From assembly GCA_031296105.1 (NCBI GenBank), contig JARLGJ010000019.1:1-41874 (forward strand): a DNA stretch of 41,874 nucleotides, read 5' to 3'. Origin of the DNA: Acidobacteriota bacterium (GTDB taxonomy: Bacteria > Acidobacteriota > Terriglobia > Terriglobales > Acidobacteriaceae). Below the pieces are notes generated by a model. That model did no database searches. It worked only from the letters and a program-made list of their open reading frames with translations, and was not told where the DNA came from. How positions within the stretch are numbered: position 1 is the stretch's first letter; each line of letters starts with the position of its first letter. The position numbers and the translations under genes are program-made. Below are positions 1 through 10,060 of the stretch, piece by piece.

Positions 1-2430
1 ACGGTGAAGCCGCAAGACCGCCGGCAGCAATATGGCGGCTCGCTGGGCGGCCCGCTGGTGGCGAAGAAAGTTTTCTACTTCGGCACGGTCGATTTGCAGC
101 GGCGGGACTTTCCGGCGGTGGCCGCGGCCTACGATCCGGCGCGGCTGTTTGCCAGGCCCTGCGTGATTCAGTCGCACTACGCGGCGATGACCACGGCCAA
201 CCAGGCGCAGGTGCAGTTGTGCAGTCATGACGAGTTGTACACGCTGACGCGCAACGTGATGCCGCTGTACACTCCGGACGCCACGGCGATTGCGGCCTTT
301 AACGCGGGCATGGACTACCTGACGGGAATGCTGGGGGTGGCGCCGCGGACGGCGAATCACGAAATAGAGTTTGCCAAACTGGACTTCCGCCTGGGCAAGC
401 ACCATCAGCTCTCCGCCAGTTACAACCGCGTGCGCTGGAAGGCGCCGGGCGGGGCGCAGAGCGCTCCGGTGGTGAACCTGGGCGTGCGCAGCCTGGGCAA
501 CGACGGAGTAAAGGTGGACACGGTGATTGCCCGCCTCGATTCGGTATTTACGCCGCACCTGGTCAGCCAGTTGCGCTACTCGTGGGGACGCGACTTTGAG
601 TTTGAAATGCCGCAGACGCCCTTGCCCAGCGAGCCGGTGGGAGCGAACGGATACGCGCCGGAGATCAGAGTGCTGAGCGGATCGTCGGGCTTCAGCTTTG
701 GCACACCGGCCACCATGCCGCGCTGGGCGCTGCCGGATGAGTATCGCCACGAATTGGCGGAGACCGTGAGCTGGCTGCACGGAAAGCATCTTTTGAAGTT
801 CGGCGGGGACGTGAACCGCGTACAGGACGCGGTGCACAATCTGTACGCGCTGAACGGCTCGTATAACTACGACTATCGCGACAACTTTGCCGCCGACTAC
901 TACCAGTGGAAGAATGCGAGCACGACTCTCTATCACGGATATTCGAGCTTTCAGCAGGGCTATGGAGCGCCTGGCGTGGAGTTTTCCACCTGGGACGTAG
1001 CGGGGTTTGTGCAGGATGAATGGCGCGCCGCGCGCCGCCTGATGCTGAACGTGGGCCTGCGCTACGAGGTGGAAGTGCTGCCGCAACCGCAAATGCCGAA
1101 CCCGGCGCTGGCGGCCACGCAGAGCTTTCCGCAGGACTTGAACAACTTCGGTCCGCGCTTTGGCTTTGCCTGGGACGTATTCGGCGACGGCAAGGTGGCG
1201 CTGCGCGGCGGCTACGGCGTGTACTACGGACGCATCAACAACTCCACCATCTCGTCGGCCATCACCAACACGGGCGCCATGGGGGCGCAGCGCAATTACT
1301 ATTTCCAAGGGTGCTATCTGTATGACCTGACATGCCTGGAGGGGCCTTTATTTCCCAACAAGGTGGCGAGCGATCCGTTTTCGTCCACGGCGCAGGGAGA
1401 CGTGGCCGTGTTCGACCGGCACATGCAGACGCCGCAGATCCACCAGATGGACTTGATCCTGGAGCGTCAGGTGGCGCGCAACACGGTGCTGAGCGTGGCC
1501 GGGCTGCTGAGCCTGGGGCGCGAGTTGCCGAAGTTTGTCGATGTCAACCTGGCCCCGGCTAGCCGCAAGGAAGTGATGTACACGTTTGCCGCCGACTACT
1601 ACTCGGGCGTGCACGGTCCTTTTTACGGGCACACGCTGACGGTGCCGGTGTACACGGCGCGGCTGAATACGAACTTCGAGGCGATCACGAACATCGCCAG
1701 CGGCGTGAACTCGATTTACAGCGCGCTGGTGGTGAGCCTCAATCGTCACATGACGAGCGGCCTGTCATTCCGCGTGAACTACACGTGGTCGCACGCCATT
1801 GACGACGGGCAAAGCTCGCAGACGTTTACCACCTACAACAGCACGCTGAGTCCGGTGGCGTTTACCTACAATTATGACGGCGTGCCGCACACTGTGACGC
1901 GGCCTGACTACGGCACCAGTAATTTTGACGTGCGCCACCGCATCACGGCCAGCGTGCACTGGTCGCCCAAAGTTTTGAAGGGGCGCCGCGGCGCGCTGCA
2001 CGAGGCGCTGAACCACTGGACGATTGCGCCCATCGTGGAGTTCCACACGGGAAAACCCTTCAGCGATTACGTGAGCGGCAATCCGCCCAGCTCGATTGCG
2101 CTGTGCGGCGGCTGCCTGGGCTTTATGGGCACCGGAGGGCAATACCGCCTGCCCTTCCTGGGGCGCAACAACTACCGGCTGGGAGATTTCTTCAATGCCG
2201 ATTTAAGAGTGGCGCGCAGCATACGGCTGGGCGAAGGCCGCAACCTGGAGGTGCTGGCCGAGGCGTTCAACGTGCTGAATCACACGAACATTACCGGGCG
2301 CACCAAGACGATGTACACCACTTACGGCTCAACGCTGGAGTACGACTCGAATTTCGAGACGCCAACTTCGTCGAGCAACACGGTGTACCGCGAAAGAGAG
2401 TTGCAGTTGGGGGCCAGGCTGAGCTTCTGA
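1..2430 (+). CDS. TonB-dependent receptor, Oar-like (5'-truncated by window edge)
   Basis: The frame is open from the first base, and the product starts in the region just after the plug (GGSLGGPLVAKKVFYFGTVD). The same region occurs inside the full-length receptor at 30745-34200 (VSLGGPLWKDKIFAFVDY), so the signal peptide, carboxypeptidase-regulatory-like domain and plug must lie upstream of the window. About 808 residues of outer-membrane beta-barrel remain, with many aromatic alternating strands and a C-terminus ending in Phe (GARLSF), the usual signal for barrel insertion. Family knowledge: such receptors import or bind large substrates at the outer membrane using TonB energy. The substrate is unknown. 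A GTG at position 4 is not a real start. A strong terminator follows directly. Confidence 0.9.
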   Translation, partial: TVKPQDRRQQYGGSLGGPLVAKKVFYFGTVDLQRRDFPAVAAAYDPARLFARPCVIQSHYAAMTTANQAQVQLCSHDELYTLTRNVMPLYTPDATAIAAFNAGMDYLTGMLGVAPRTANHEIEFAKLDFRLGKHHQLSASYNRVRWKAPGGAQSAPVVNLGVRSLGNDGVKVDTVIARLDSVFTPHLVSQLRYSWGRDFEFEMPQTPLPSEPVGANGYAPEIRVLSGSSGFSFGTPATMPRWALPDEYRHELAETVSWLHGKHLLKFGGDVNRVQDAVHNLYALNGSYNYDYRDNFAADYYQWKNASTTLYHGYSSFQQGYGAPGVEFSTWDVAGFVQDEWRAARRLMLNVGLRYEVEVLPQPQMPNPALAATQSFPQDLNNFGPRFGFAWDVFGDGKVALRGGYGVYYGRINNSTISSAITNTGAMGAQRNYYFQGCYLYDLTCLEGPLFPNKVASDPFSSTAQGDVAVFDRHMQTPQIHQMDLILERQVARNTVLSVAGLLSLGRELPKFVDVNLAPASRKEVMYTFAADYYSGVHGPFYGHTLTVPVYTARLNTNFEAITNIASGVNSIYSALVVSLNRHMTSGLSFRVNYTWSHAIDDGQSSQTFTTYNSTLSPVAFTYNYDGVPHTVTRPDYGTSNFDVRHRITASVHWSPKVLKGRRGALHEALNHWTIAPIVEFHTGKPFSDYVSGNPPSSIALCGGCLGFMGTGGQYRLPFLGRNNYRLGDFFNADLRVARSIRLGEGRNLEVLAEAFNVLNHTNITGRTKTMYTTYGSTLEYDSNFETPTSSSNTVYRERELQLGARLSF

Positions 2431-2442
2431 TCCCAATCACTC

Positions 2443-2470
2443 GGGCAGCGCCCACGCGCTGCCCATTTTT
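2443..2470 (+). terminator. Intrinsic terminator of the TonB receptor gene
   Basis: An 8-bp perfect GC-rich stem (GGGCAGCG / CGCTGCCC) with a 6-nt loop is followed by ATTTTT. It lies 12 nt after the receptor stop codon, in the gap before the convergent polA gene. Confidence 0.8.
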
Positions 2471-2477
2471 GTGAACG

Positions 2478-5225
2478 CTATTCCATATCCCGCCAGTTGG
2501 TTCCCACGCTGACTTCAACTTCCATCGGCACGCGCAATTGGTATGCGCCCTCCATGCACTCTTTCAGCAGAGCCTTCACCTCGTCCACTTCACCGTTGGG
2601 CGCTTCCAGCACCAGTTCGTCATGCACCTGCAACAGCATTCGCGCTTTCAACTTGCGCGACGTCAACTCGCGGTCCAGGCGGATCATGGCGATCTTGATG
2701 AGATCGGCCGCGGTGCCCTGCAAAGGAGTGTTCACCGCGGTGCGTTCGGCAAAGCCGCGCAGGTTGGGGTTTTTGCTGTCGAGGTCGGGGATGGGGCGCT
2801 TGCGTCCGAAGAGGTTGCGCACATGACCGTCGCGGCGCGCCTGGTCGAGGGTGCGGTCGATGAAAGTGCGCACCCCTTGGTAACGCTCGAAGTAGGCTTC
2901 GATGAAACGCTTGGCTTCCTTCTGCTCAATGCCGAGTTGCTGCGCCAGCCCGAAGGGCGAGAGGCCATAGACAATGCCGAAGTTGACGGCCTTGGCGCGG
3001 CGGCGGTGCTCGGCGTCGATGAGCATGGGCGGCACGCCGAAGACCTCGGCGGCGGTGAGCGCGTGAATGTCCTGCCCGGTGCGGTAGGCCTCCACGAGCA
3101 TGGGGTCCGCGGAGTAGTGGGCCAGCAGGCGCAGCTCGATCTGCGAGTAGTCGGCGCCAACCAATTGCCATCCCTCGGGGGCCACGAAGGCGGCGCGGAT
3201 TTCGCGTCCCAACTCGGTGCGGATGGGGATGTTCTGCAGATTTGGATTGATGGAGCTGAGCCGCCCGGTGGCCGTGGAGGCCTGGTTAAAGCTGGTGTGC
3301 AGGCGGCTGTCACGCAAAAGCTGCGGCAATGCATCGACATAGGTCGATTTAAGTTTGCTGATCTGGCGGAACTCCAAGACCAGGCGCACGATCTCGTAAT
3401 CGTTGGCCAAAGGCTCCAACACGTCCTGCGCGGTGGAGACCGGCTTGTTCTTGGGCGCGCGGAAAGGACGCGGCAAGGCGAGCTTGTCGAAGAGAATTTC
3501 GCCGAGCTTTTTGGGCGAGTTGACGTTGAACGTCTCGCCGGCGAGTTCGTGAATCTGCGCATCGAGGCGCGCGATGTCCTTGCCCATGCTGGCAGACATT
3601 GCGGCCAGCACGCGGCTGTCCAGCAGGATGCCGGCGGCTTCCATGCGCTGCAACACCGGAACCAGGGGCAGGTCGATTTCGTCGTAGAGCTTTTGCAACT
3701 CGGCGTCGGCGGCAACTTCGGCGGCCAAGGTGTTGGCCAGGCGCAGCGTGACGTCGGCGGCCTCGGCCAGTGTGCCGCTAAGCTTCAAGCCCAAGCGCCG
3801 CAAGGCCACCTCGGGCAGGGTGTGCGAGCTGTACGTGGGATCGAGCAGGTAGCTGTATAGCATGGTGTCATGTGCGGCGCCATGCAACGCCGGTCCCGCG
3901 GCCAGCGCGTGCAGCGCGGCCTTCAGGTCGTGCACGGCCTTCGCGGGCTTTTCGGCGGCCAGCATTGCGGCGAGCGTCGCGCTGGATTCGCCGAGCAGAT
4001 TGGCGGTGTGGGCCTCGCCCTCTTTGGCGGAGAGCGCGATGGGCTGTGAGGATTTGCCTGCGGCGTCGTCGCCCAGCGCCAGAGAGCCCTGCGCGGGAGC
4101 CGCTTTCTCTTCCACACTCGCAGCGCTTGCCGCCAGTGCTTCCTCCAGCGCCAGGGCCACCAGCGGAGCCTTCTGCAGCGCGGCCAGAGCTTCGGCGGTC
4201 AGCGCGGCGTAGTGCGTTTCGCCCACGGCCTCGCCGGTGGAGAGAACTTCCTTCAGCAGGCCGTTGAATTCGAGTTCGGTGAACAGCTCGCGGGCGGCAG
4301 CCACGTCCGGCTCCTCGGACTTCATCGCCTCGGCGTCGAAGTCGATGGGCGCGTTGCAGTCGATGGTCACCAGGTCGCGGCTCAACAGAATGGTCTCGCG
4401 GTTCTGCTGCAGAGATTCGCGATAGCTTTTGCGCTGCACCTCGGCGGCGCGTTCGAGCAGTGCGGTCAGCGAGCCGAACTCGCGGATCAGCTCGGTGGAA
4501 CCTTTCTCGCCGATGCCTGGCGCGCCGGGGACGTTGTCCACGGCGTCTCCGCGCAGGGCCAGCAGGTCGATGATCTGGTCGGGACGCACGCCCATCAGCT
4601 CTTCCACCAGGGCGGCGTCGCAGATGAGGTTGTCCTTGGGCGGGTTGAGCACGCAGACGCGGTCGTTGACCAGTTGCAGCATGTCCTTGTCGCTGCTGAC
4701 CACGTAAACGCCGTAGCCGGCCTCGGAGGCCTTGTGGGCCAGGGTGCCAATGACGTCATCGGCCTCGTAGCCCTCGCGGCCCAGCACGGGGATGCGATAC
4801 GCCTGGAGCGCGCGCTGAATGTAGGGCACCTGCTGGCGCAGGTCTTCGGGCATTTCGGCGCGGTTGGCCTTGTAGCCAGCGTAGGCCACTTCGACGATCT
4901 CGCCGGTCTCCTTGTCGCGCTTTTTCAAGGCGGGCATGGCCTGCGCCTGTTCCTCGCGGAAGCTGGGGCCCATGTCGAAGACGGCGGCAATCAACTCAGG
5001 ATGGAAGTCCTTGCGCAGCTTGTTGAGCATGTTGACGAAGACGAAGGTGGCGGCCGTGGGCAGGCCACTGCGCGTGGACATGGGCCTTTGGCGGGCCATG
5101 GCGTGATAGGCGCGAAAGACGAACGAGTAAGCGTCGATGAGGAAGACGCGTCCCTTGCCCTCGGGAGGCAGGACGGCGGGGCGGACATCGGAGGCTTCAA
5201 CAGCGGGTTTTTTCTTAACAGGCAC
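2478..5225 (-). CDS. polA: DNA polymerase I
   Basis: A 915-residue family A DNA polymerase, which fills gaps and removes RNA primers in replication and repair. The N-terminal 5'-3' exonuclease (about residues 24-320) shows VFLIDAYSFVFRAYHAM, YEADDVIG, SSDKDM and the helix-hairpin-helix region PGAPGIGEKGS. The polymerase domain has motif A (DYSQIELR, from 692), motif B (RRRAKAVNFGIVYG, about 741-754) and motif C (HDE, 868). The middle 3'-5' exonuclease region (about 340-510) has lost the DxE, NLKYD and YxxxD signatures, so proofreading is probably absent. An Ala/Glu/Lys-rich stretch fills part of it. The start is GTG at 5225, with a TAGCAT box 6 nt upstream and no Shine-Dalgarno, so the mRNA may be leaderless. 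Confidence 0.97.
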   Translation of the reverse strand: MPVKKKPAVEASDVRPAVLPPEGKGRVFLIDAYSFVFRAYHAMARQRPMSTRSGLPTAATFVFVNMLNKLRKDFHPELIAAVFDMGPSFREEQAQAMPALKKRDKETGEIVEVAYAGYKANRAEMPEDLRQQVPYIQRALQAYRIPVLGREGYEADDVIGTLAHKASEAGYGVYVVSSDKDMLQLVNDRVCVLNPPKDNLICDAALVEELMGVRPDQIIDLLALRGDAVDNVPGAPGIGEKGSTELIREFGSLTALLERAAEVQRKSYRESLQQNRETILLSRDLVTIDCNAPIDFDAEAMKSEEPDVAAARELFTELEFNGLLKEVLSTGEAVGETHYAALTAEALAALQKAPLVALALEEALAASAASVEEKAAPAQGSLALGDDAAGKSSQPIALSAKEGEAHTANLLGESSATLAAMLAAEKPAKAVHDLKAALHALAAGPALHGAAHDTMLYSYLLDPTYSSHTLPEVALRRLGLKLSGTLAEAADVTLRLANTLAAEVAADAELQKLYDEIDLPLVPVLQRMEAAGILLDSRVLAAMSASMGKDIARLDAQIHELAGETFNVNSPKKLGEILFDKLALPRPFRAPKNKPVSTAQDVLEPLANDYEIVRLVLEFRQISKLKSTYVDALPQLLRDSRLHTSFNQASTATGRLSSINPNLQNIPIRTELGREIRAAFVAPEGWQLVGADYSQIELRLLAHYSADPMLVEAYRTGQDIHALTAAEVFGVPPMLIDAEHRRRAKAVNFGIVYGLSPFGLAQQLGIEQKEAKRFIEAYFERYQGVRTFIDRTLDQARRDGHVRNLFGRKRPIPDLDSKNPNLRGFAERTAVNTPLQGTAADLIKIAMIRLDRELTSRKLKARMLLQVHDELVLEAPNGEVDEVKALLKECMEGAYQLRVPMEVEVSVGTNWRDME

Positions 5226-5231
5226 AGGGAG

Positions 5232-5237
5232 ATGCTA
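5232..5237 (-). promoter_or_regulatory. Candidate -10 box of polA (leaderless)
   Basis: TAGCAT reads on the minus strand and ends 6 nt before the GTG start of polA, so transcription would begin at or next to the start codon. No clear -35 was identified. The call rests on the same arrangement recurring at other genes in the window. Confidence 0.45.
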
Positions 5238-5279
5238 GCCCAAAGCGGCAGACACTTCCAATGCGCGGGACGCTAACGT

Positions 5280-5318
5280 CCCAGGTTAGCCGCGCTCCGC
5301 GCGCCGAACCTGGGGCAC
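5280..5318. repeat. GGGGCAC-type palindromic repeat, copy 1
   Basis: An inverted repeat with arms CCCAGGTT and AACCTGGG around a CG-rich centre, followed by GCAC. It lies between polA and queA. Further copies are at 8182, 20846 and 29034, with a degenerate one at 23802. Confidence 0.85.
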
Positions 5319-5354
5319 ATGCGTTCTTGAAACCGTGTCCCCCGATGCCTGCTT

Positions 5355-6575
<1,221 letters not shown>

Positions 6576-6581
6576 ATTGCG

Positions 6582-6587
6582 ATTATA
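6582..6587 (-). promoter_or_regulatory. -10 box of queA (leaderless)
   Basis: A perfect TATAAT on the minus strand, 6 nt before the GTG start of queA. The predicted transcription start coincides with the start codon. The -35 region is weak. Confidence 0.55.
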
Positions 6588-6678
6588 GGATGTGCCGTGT
6601 TTTGCATCGGAAACTGTGGCGGACTGGCAAAGGCTACGGTACTATGCGGGTAGTAGCTTCCTCTGCGGGCACTCGGCG

Positions 6679-7344
6679 ATGAGAGAACACGAATACAGGC
6701 TTGAAATACTGCGCTATGGGAAGATGCTGCACGAGCGCGGGCTGATTGCCGCTACCGACGGCAACATCTCCGTGCGCCTGAACGCGAGCCAGGTGCTGAC
6801 CACGCCGACCTGCATCTGCAAGGGCATGATGACGGTGGACGACCTGCTGGTGGTGGATATGCACGGGCGGCGCCTGTCGGGCTTCCGCGACGTGACCAGC
6901 GAGATTGCCATGCACATGACCATCTACCGGATGCGTCCCGACGTGCAGGCCATTGTGCACGCGCATCCGCCTACGGCCACGGGCTTTGCCGCCTGCGGAC
7001 TGGCGCTGGACCAGGCGCTGATCAGCGAGGTGCTGCTGTCGCTGGGCACGGTGCCGCTGGCGAAGTACGCGACGCCGGGAACCAACGAGCTTTCCGAATC
7101 GCTGGCGCCCTACATCCCGGATCACGACGCGGTATTGATGGCGAATCACGGGGTGGTGACTTACGGCTCCGACCTGACGCAGGCCTACATGAACATGGAA
7201 ACCGTGGAGCACTTCGCCCGGATTGCCCTGGTGGTGAAGCAACTGGGCTGCGAGCGCCCGCTCGCGCCGGAGCAGGTGGACAAACTGCACGAGATACGGC
7301 AGCGCATTCAGCTCTACAAGCTGGAAATGCGCAGCCGCGCGTAA
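6679..7344 (+). CDS. Class II aldolase/adducin family protein (fuculose-phosphate aldolase-like)
   Basis: A 221-residue zinc-dependent class II aldolase fold protein. Members cleave or epimerise sugar phosphates such as L-fuculose-1-phosphate. It shows ATDGNISVRL near the N-terminus, the phosphate-binding region, SEIAMHMTIY, the metal-binding pair in VHAHPP and a third His in MANHGVVTYG. The open frame extends 29 codons upstream, but the family alignment begins at the ATG at 6679 (MREHEYRLEILRYGKML). A TACTAT box at 6640-6645 could be the -10, giving a short leader. There are no kinase or isomerase partners nearby, so the true sugar substrate cannot be named. Confidence 0.88.
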   Translation: MREHEYRLEILRYGKMLHERGLIAATDGNISVRLNASQVLTTPTCICKGMMTVDDLLVVDMHGRRLSGFRDVTSEIAMHMTIYRMRPDVQAIVHAHPPTATGFAACGLALDQALISEVLLSLGTVPLAKYATPGTNELSESLAPYIPDHDAVLMANHGVVTYGSDLTQAYMNMETVEHFARIALVVKQLGCERPLAPEQVDKLHEIRQRIQLYKLEMRSRA

Positions 7345-7426
7345 GCTTTCCAATTTCGCGTTTGCTTACGGCCCGGAGCGGATTGCTTTGGGCCTTGCCT
7401 TTGCCGCGCGACTTCGTTTGAAGATA

Positions 7427-7476
7427 GAAGGTCAACTTCCCCGCCCTAGCAACAACGGCCAGGACGGGGCACCCGG
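7427..7476. repeat. 50-bp dispersed palindromic repeat (copy 1 of a pair)
   Basis: The arms CCCCGCCCTAGC and GGCCAGGACGGGG are largely complementary, and GCACCCGG follows. The same sequence, differing at about five positions, lies at 20967-21016. Copy 1 sits between the convergent aldolase and nitroreductase genes. Confidence 0.8.
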
Positions 7477-7482
7477 CTGCTG

Positions 7483-7989
7483 CTACTCGCGTGGGTGTGC
7501 GAACTCGCTCACTTCACGGCGCGGGCTTTCCGGCGGAGCTTCATTGGCCAGGCCCAGGGTGAGGATTGCCATGGGCACGTGGCCGGGTTCGACCGCGATG
7601 ACTTCGGCGAGTTTTTCCGGAACAAAGGCTCCCACCCAGCAGGAGGCCAGTCCGAGATTGGTGGCGGCCAGGTGTGCCAGGGTGGCGGCAATGGAAGCGT
7701 CCTGCAAGGCCCAGTAGCCGGGATTGTCATACTGGCAGCGGGCGGCGTTGGTGCAAATAACCAGGGCCGCGGGAGCCTCGGCGATCCAGCCGTGGTTGAA
7801 CGACGCGGCGGCCAGGGCCTTCATGCGCTCGGGGCCGCGGACCACGTAGATTTCATAGGCCTGGAAGTTGCCCGCCGTAGGTGCGGTGCGCACGGCCGCG
7901 AGCACTTGTGCTATCTGTTCTTCCCCCAAAGGCGTGCTCTGATAGCGGCGCACCGAGCGGCGCACGCGCAGCAATTCGGAAAATTCCAT
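7483..7989 (-). CDS. Nitroreductase family protein
   Basis: A 168-residue FMN-dependent nitroreductase-like oxidoreductase. The N-terminus has the flavin-binding signature RRSVRRYQ, followed by APTAGNFQAYEIYVV, a central DASIAATLAHLAATNLGLASCWVGAF and a C-terminal AILTLGLANE. The open frame begins 10 codons earlier, but the ATG at 7989 has GGGAG six nt upstream and starts the usual family sequence (MEFSELLRVRRSVRRY). It is slightly short for the family but complete in its conserved blocks. Family members reduce nitro groups, quinones or other small electrophiles with NAD(P)H. The real substrate is not known. Confidence 0.92.
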   Translation of the reverse strand: MEFSELLRVRRSVRRYQSTPLGEEQIAQVLAAVRTAPTAGNFQAYEIYVVRGPERMKALAAASFNHGWIAEAPAALVICTNAARCQYDNPGYWALQDASIAATLAHLAATNLGLASCWVGAFVPEKLAEVIAVEPGHVPMAILTLGLANEAPPESPRREVSEFAHPRE

Positions 7990-8063
7990 GGACGGCTCCC
8001 TGTGTGTTGCGGAACGCATTTCAGCTTAACTCTTTGCCGCGGGTGAGGAAACCCGGTAAACGG

Positions 8064-8088
8064 AAAACCCCGGCCGTGCGGGCCGGGG
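8064..8088 (-). terminator. Candidate terminator of the pnt operon
   Basis: On the minus strand CCCCGGCC and GGCCGGGG form an 8-bp stem with a 5-nt loop, followed by TTTTCC. It lies about 160 nt beyond the pntB stop codon, after three other hairpins. Confidence 0.5.
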
Positions 8089-8103
8089 GGAAGGGTAACC
8101 TTT

Positions 8104-8126
8104 CCTCAGGGGCTGAAGCCCCGAGG
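8104..8126. repeat. GGGGCTGAAGCCCC hairpin repeat
   Basis: CCTC-A-GGGGCT, GA, AGCCCC-G-AGG forms a palindrome with a 2-nt centre. It shares its centre (GGCTGAAGCC) with the adjacent hairpin at 8142-8161. Confidence 0.7.
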
Positions 8127-8141
8127 GGATGCGGCGTGTGC

Positions 8142-8161
8142 GGCACGGCTGAAGCCGTGCC
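8142..8161. repeat. GGCACGGCTGAAGCCGTGCC hairpin repeat
   Basis: A perfect 9-bp inverted repeat with a GA centre, a second member of the GGCTGAAGCC type, in the region downstream of pntB. Confidence 0.75.
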
Positions 8162-8181
8162 CTGACAAAATCGTTAGGCCT

Positions 8182-8225
8182 CCCAGGTTAGCCGCGCGCT
8201 AACGCGCGCGCCGAACCTGGGGCAC
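8182..8225. repeat. GGGGCAC-type palindromic repeat, copy 2
   Basis: Arms CCCAGGTT and AACCTGGG flank a second inner palindrome (GCGCGCTAACGCGCGC), and GCAC follows. It lies 21 bp beyond the pntB stop, so it would form part of the pnt 3' untranslated region. Confidence 0.85.
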
Positions 8226-8246
8226 ACTTAGGGCACACCGTACTGG

Positions 8247-9635
8247 CTAGACGTTCTTGACCTCCTGCGCTAGTCGCGACAGGGTGGCCTTGGCATCGCC
8301 ATAGAGCATGTTGGTGTTCTGCTTGAAGAACAAAGGGTTCTCCAGGCCGGAAAAGCCGCGTCCCTGTCCGCGCTTGAGCACGATCACCGTCTTGGCCTTA
8401 TCGACCTCGACGATAGGCATGCCGGCGATGGGGCTGTTCGGGTTGTCGCGCGCATCGGGATTGACCACGTCGTTGGCGCCCACGACGACGGCCACGTCGG
8501 TGGTGGAGAGCTCGGGATTGATCTGCTCCATCTCGTACAGGTCGCCGTAAGGGACGTTGGCTTCGGCCAGCAGGACGTTCATGTGTCCGGGCATGCGTCC
8601 GGCTACGGGGTGAATGCCGTACTTGACGGTGACGCCGCGATCCTCCAGAACGTTGGCCAGGTCACGCACGGCGTGCTGCGCCTGCGCGGTGGCCAGTCCG
8701 TAGCCGGGCACAATGACCACCTTGTTGGCGTAGGCCAGGCGCACGGCGGCGTCTTCCAACGAGATCTCCTTCATGTCGCCCGTCGCGCCGGGGCCGGCCT
8801 CGTGATGCACCGCGCCAAAGCCTCCGAAGAGCACGTTGGTGATGGAGCGGTTCATGGCCTTGCACATCAGGATGGACAGAATGAAGCCGGAGAATCCGTC
8901 CAGGGTGCCGGCGATGATGAGGATGTTGTTGCCCAGCACAAAGCCGGTGGCCGCCGACGACAGGCCGGCGTAGCTGTTCAACAGAGACATGACCACGGGC
9001 ATGTCGGCCGAGCCAATGGGGATGACCAGCATGACGCCGAACAGGAAGCCCAGGACCACCATAGTGTAGAAGAAACCGGTGGCGGCCGGGTTGTAGAGCA
9101 CGTAGCCGAACGAGCCGATCATGCCGAAGAAGATCAGCAGGTTCAGGAGCTGCTGTCCCTTGAACTGCACCGGAGCGCCGCGGATGACGCCCTGCAATTT
9201 GCCGCAGGCGATCAAAGAGCCGGTGGTGGTCAAAGTGCCGAGCATCACCTCCAGCCCCAGGGCCGAGCGGGTGAAGGTGGACATGGTGCCGGAGTGCATG
9301 ACGAATTCGGCGATGCCCACCAGGGCGGCGGCGATGGCGCCGAAGGCGTGGGATAAGGCGGTTCGTTGCGGCATGGCCGTCATCGGAACCCAGATGGCGA
9401 AGGCCGCGCCGACCAGCGAGCCGAGAATCAGTCCGGCGATGATCCAGCCGAAGAATTGAATGTCGTGATGGAAGAGCGTGCCGATGATGGCGGCGGCCAT
9501 GCCGGCTTCGGCCAGGAACATGCCCCGGCGCGCGGTATCGGGATGGCTGAGGCTCTTGAGACCCCAGATGAAGAGGATGGAGGCAATCAGGTACGTGACT
9601 TCAAGAATGTAATTCGGCTGCGCGAGGTTCTCCAT
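8247..9635 (-). CDS. pntB: NAD(P) transhydrogenase, beta subunit
   Basis: A 462-residue membrane subunit of the proton-translocating transhydrogenase, which uses the proton gradient to reduce NADP+ with NADH. The N-terminal part (about 1-280) is a series of hydrophobic segments. The C-terminal NADP-binding domain III shows VIVPGYGLATAQAQHAVRDL, KYGIHPVAGRMPGHMNVLLAEA, VGANDVVNP and a C-terminal KRGQGRGFSGLENPLF. Length and motifs are normal. Its ATG overlaps the stop of pntAB by one base (TAATG), indicating translational coupling. Confidence 0.97.
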   Translation of the reverse strand: MENLAQPNYILEVTYLIASILFIWGLKSLSHPDTARRGMFLAEAGMAAAIIGTLFHHDIQFFGWIIAGLILGSLVGAAFAIWVPMTAMPQRTALSHAFGAIAAALVGIAEFVMHSGTMSTFTRSALGLEVMLGTLTTTGSLIACGKLQGVIRGAPVQFKGQQLLNLLIFFGMIGSFGYVLYNPAATGFFYTMVVLGFLFGVMLVIPIGSADMPVVMSLLNSYAGLSSAATGFVLGNNILIIAGTLDGFSGFILSILMCKAMNRSITNVLFGGFGAVHHEAGPGATGDMKEISLEDAAVRLAYANKVVIVPGYGLATAQAQHAVRDLANVLEDRGVTVKYGIHPVAGRMPGHMNVLLAEANVPYGDLYEMEQINPELSTTDVAVVVGANDVVNPDARDNPNSPIAGMPIVEVDKAKTVIVLKRGQGRGFSGLENPLFFKQNTNMLYGDAKATLSRLAQEVKNV

Positions 9636-10039
9636 TACTTTTGCGCCTCCTTCTTCTTGATGTCTTTGCGGAACATCTTCAACATGCGGTCAGTAAGTCC
9701 GAAGCCGCTGACCACGTTAACCGTGGCGGTAAAGACGGCGATGAAGCCCATCAGGGTGGCCCACGAGGGGTGGGAATCCACGCCACCGGCCATGAGCTTG
9801 TGGGCGTCGAACTCATAGGCGCCGGCGATGACCAGCGAGCCCACCAGAGAGATGCCGGAGATGGCGTTGGTGGCCGACATCAAAGGCGTGTGCAGCAGCG
9901 GCGGCACGCGCGAGATGACCTGGTAGCCGAGAAAGGCCGCCAGGGCAAAGACGTAGAACGCAGCAATCAGCACCTTGGGGTCCATGGCTTCACGGGCCGC
10001 GGGCTGAACCTGCATGGCAAGTAAGTAAAGAAAACTCAC
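9635..10039 (-). CDS. pntAB: NAD(P) transhydrogenase, alpha subunit part 2 (membrane domain)
   Basis: A 134-residue protein matching the membrane part (domain II) of the alpha subunit, encoded separately from the NAD-binding part as in many bacteria with three-gene transhydrogenases. It has three or four hydrophobic segments, including LIAAFYVFALAAFLGYQVI, PLMSATNAISGISLVGSLVIAG and LMGFIAVFTATVNVVSGFGLTDRML. The GTG start at 10039 is preceded by AGGAGGAGAG. It lies 21 bp after pntAA and overlaps pntB by one base. Confidence 0.94.
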   Translation of the reverse strand: MSFLYLLAMQVQPAAREAMDPKVLIAAFYVFALAAFLGYQVISRVPPLLHTPLMSATNAISGISLVGSLVIAGAYEFDAHKLMAGGVDSHPSWATLMGFIAVFTATVNVVSGFGLTDRMLKMFRKDIKKKEAQK

Positions 10040-10060
10040 GGGAACTCTCCTCCTGGCCGC

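Noticed and set aside
8064..8225. CRISPR-like array
   Set aside because: The repeats are palindromic, of different types and lengths, and there are no regular spacers or cas genes.
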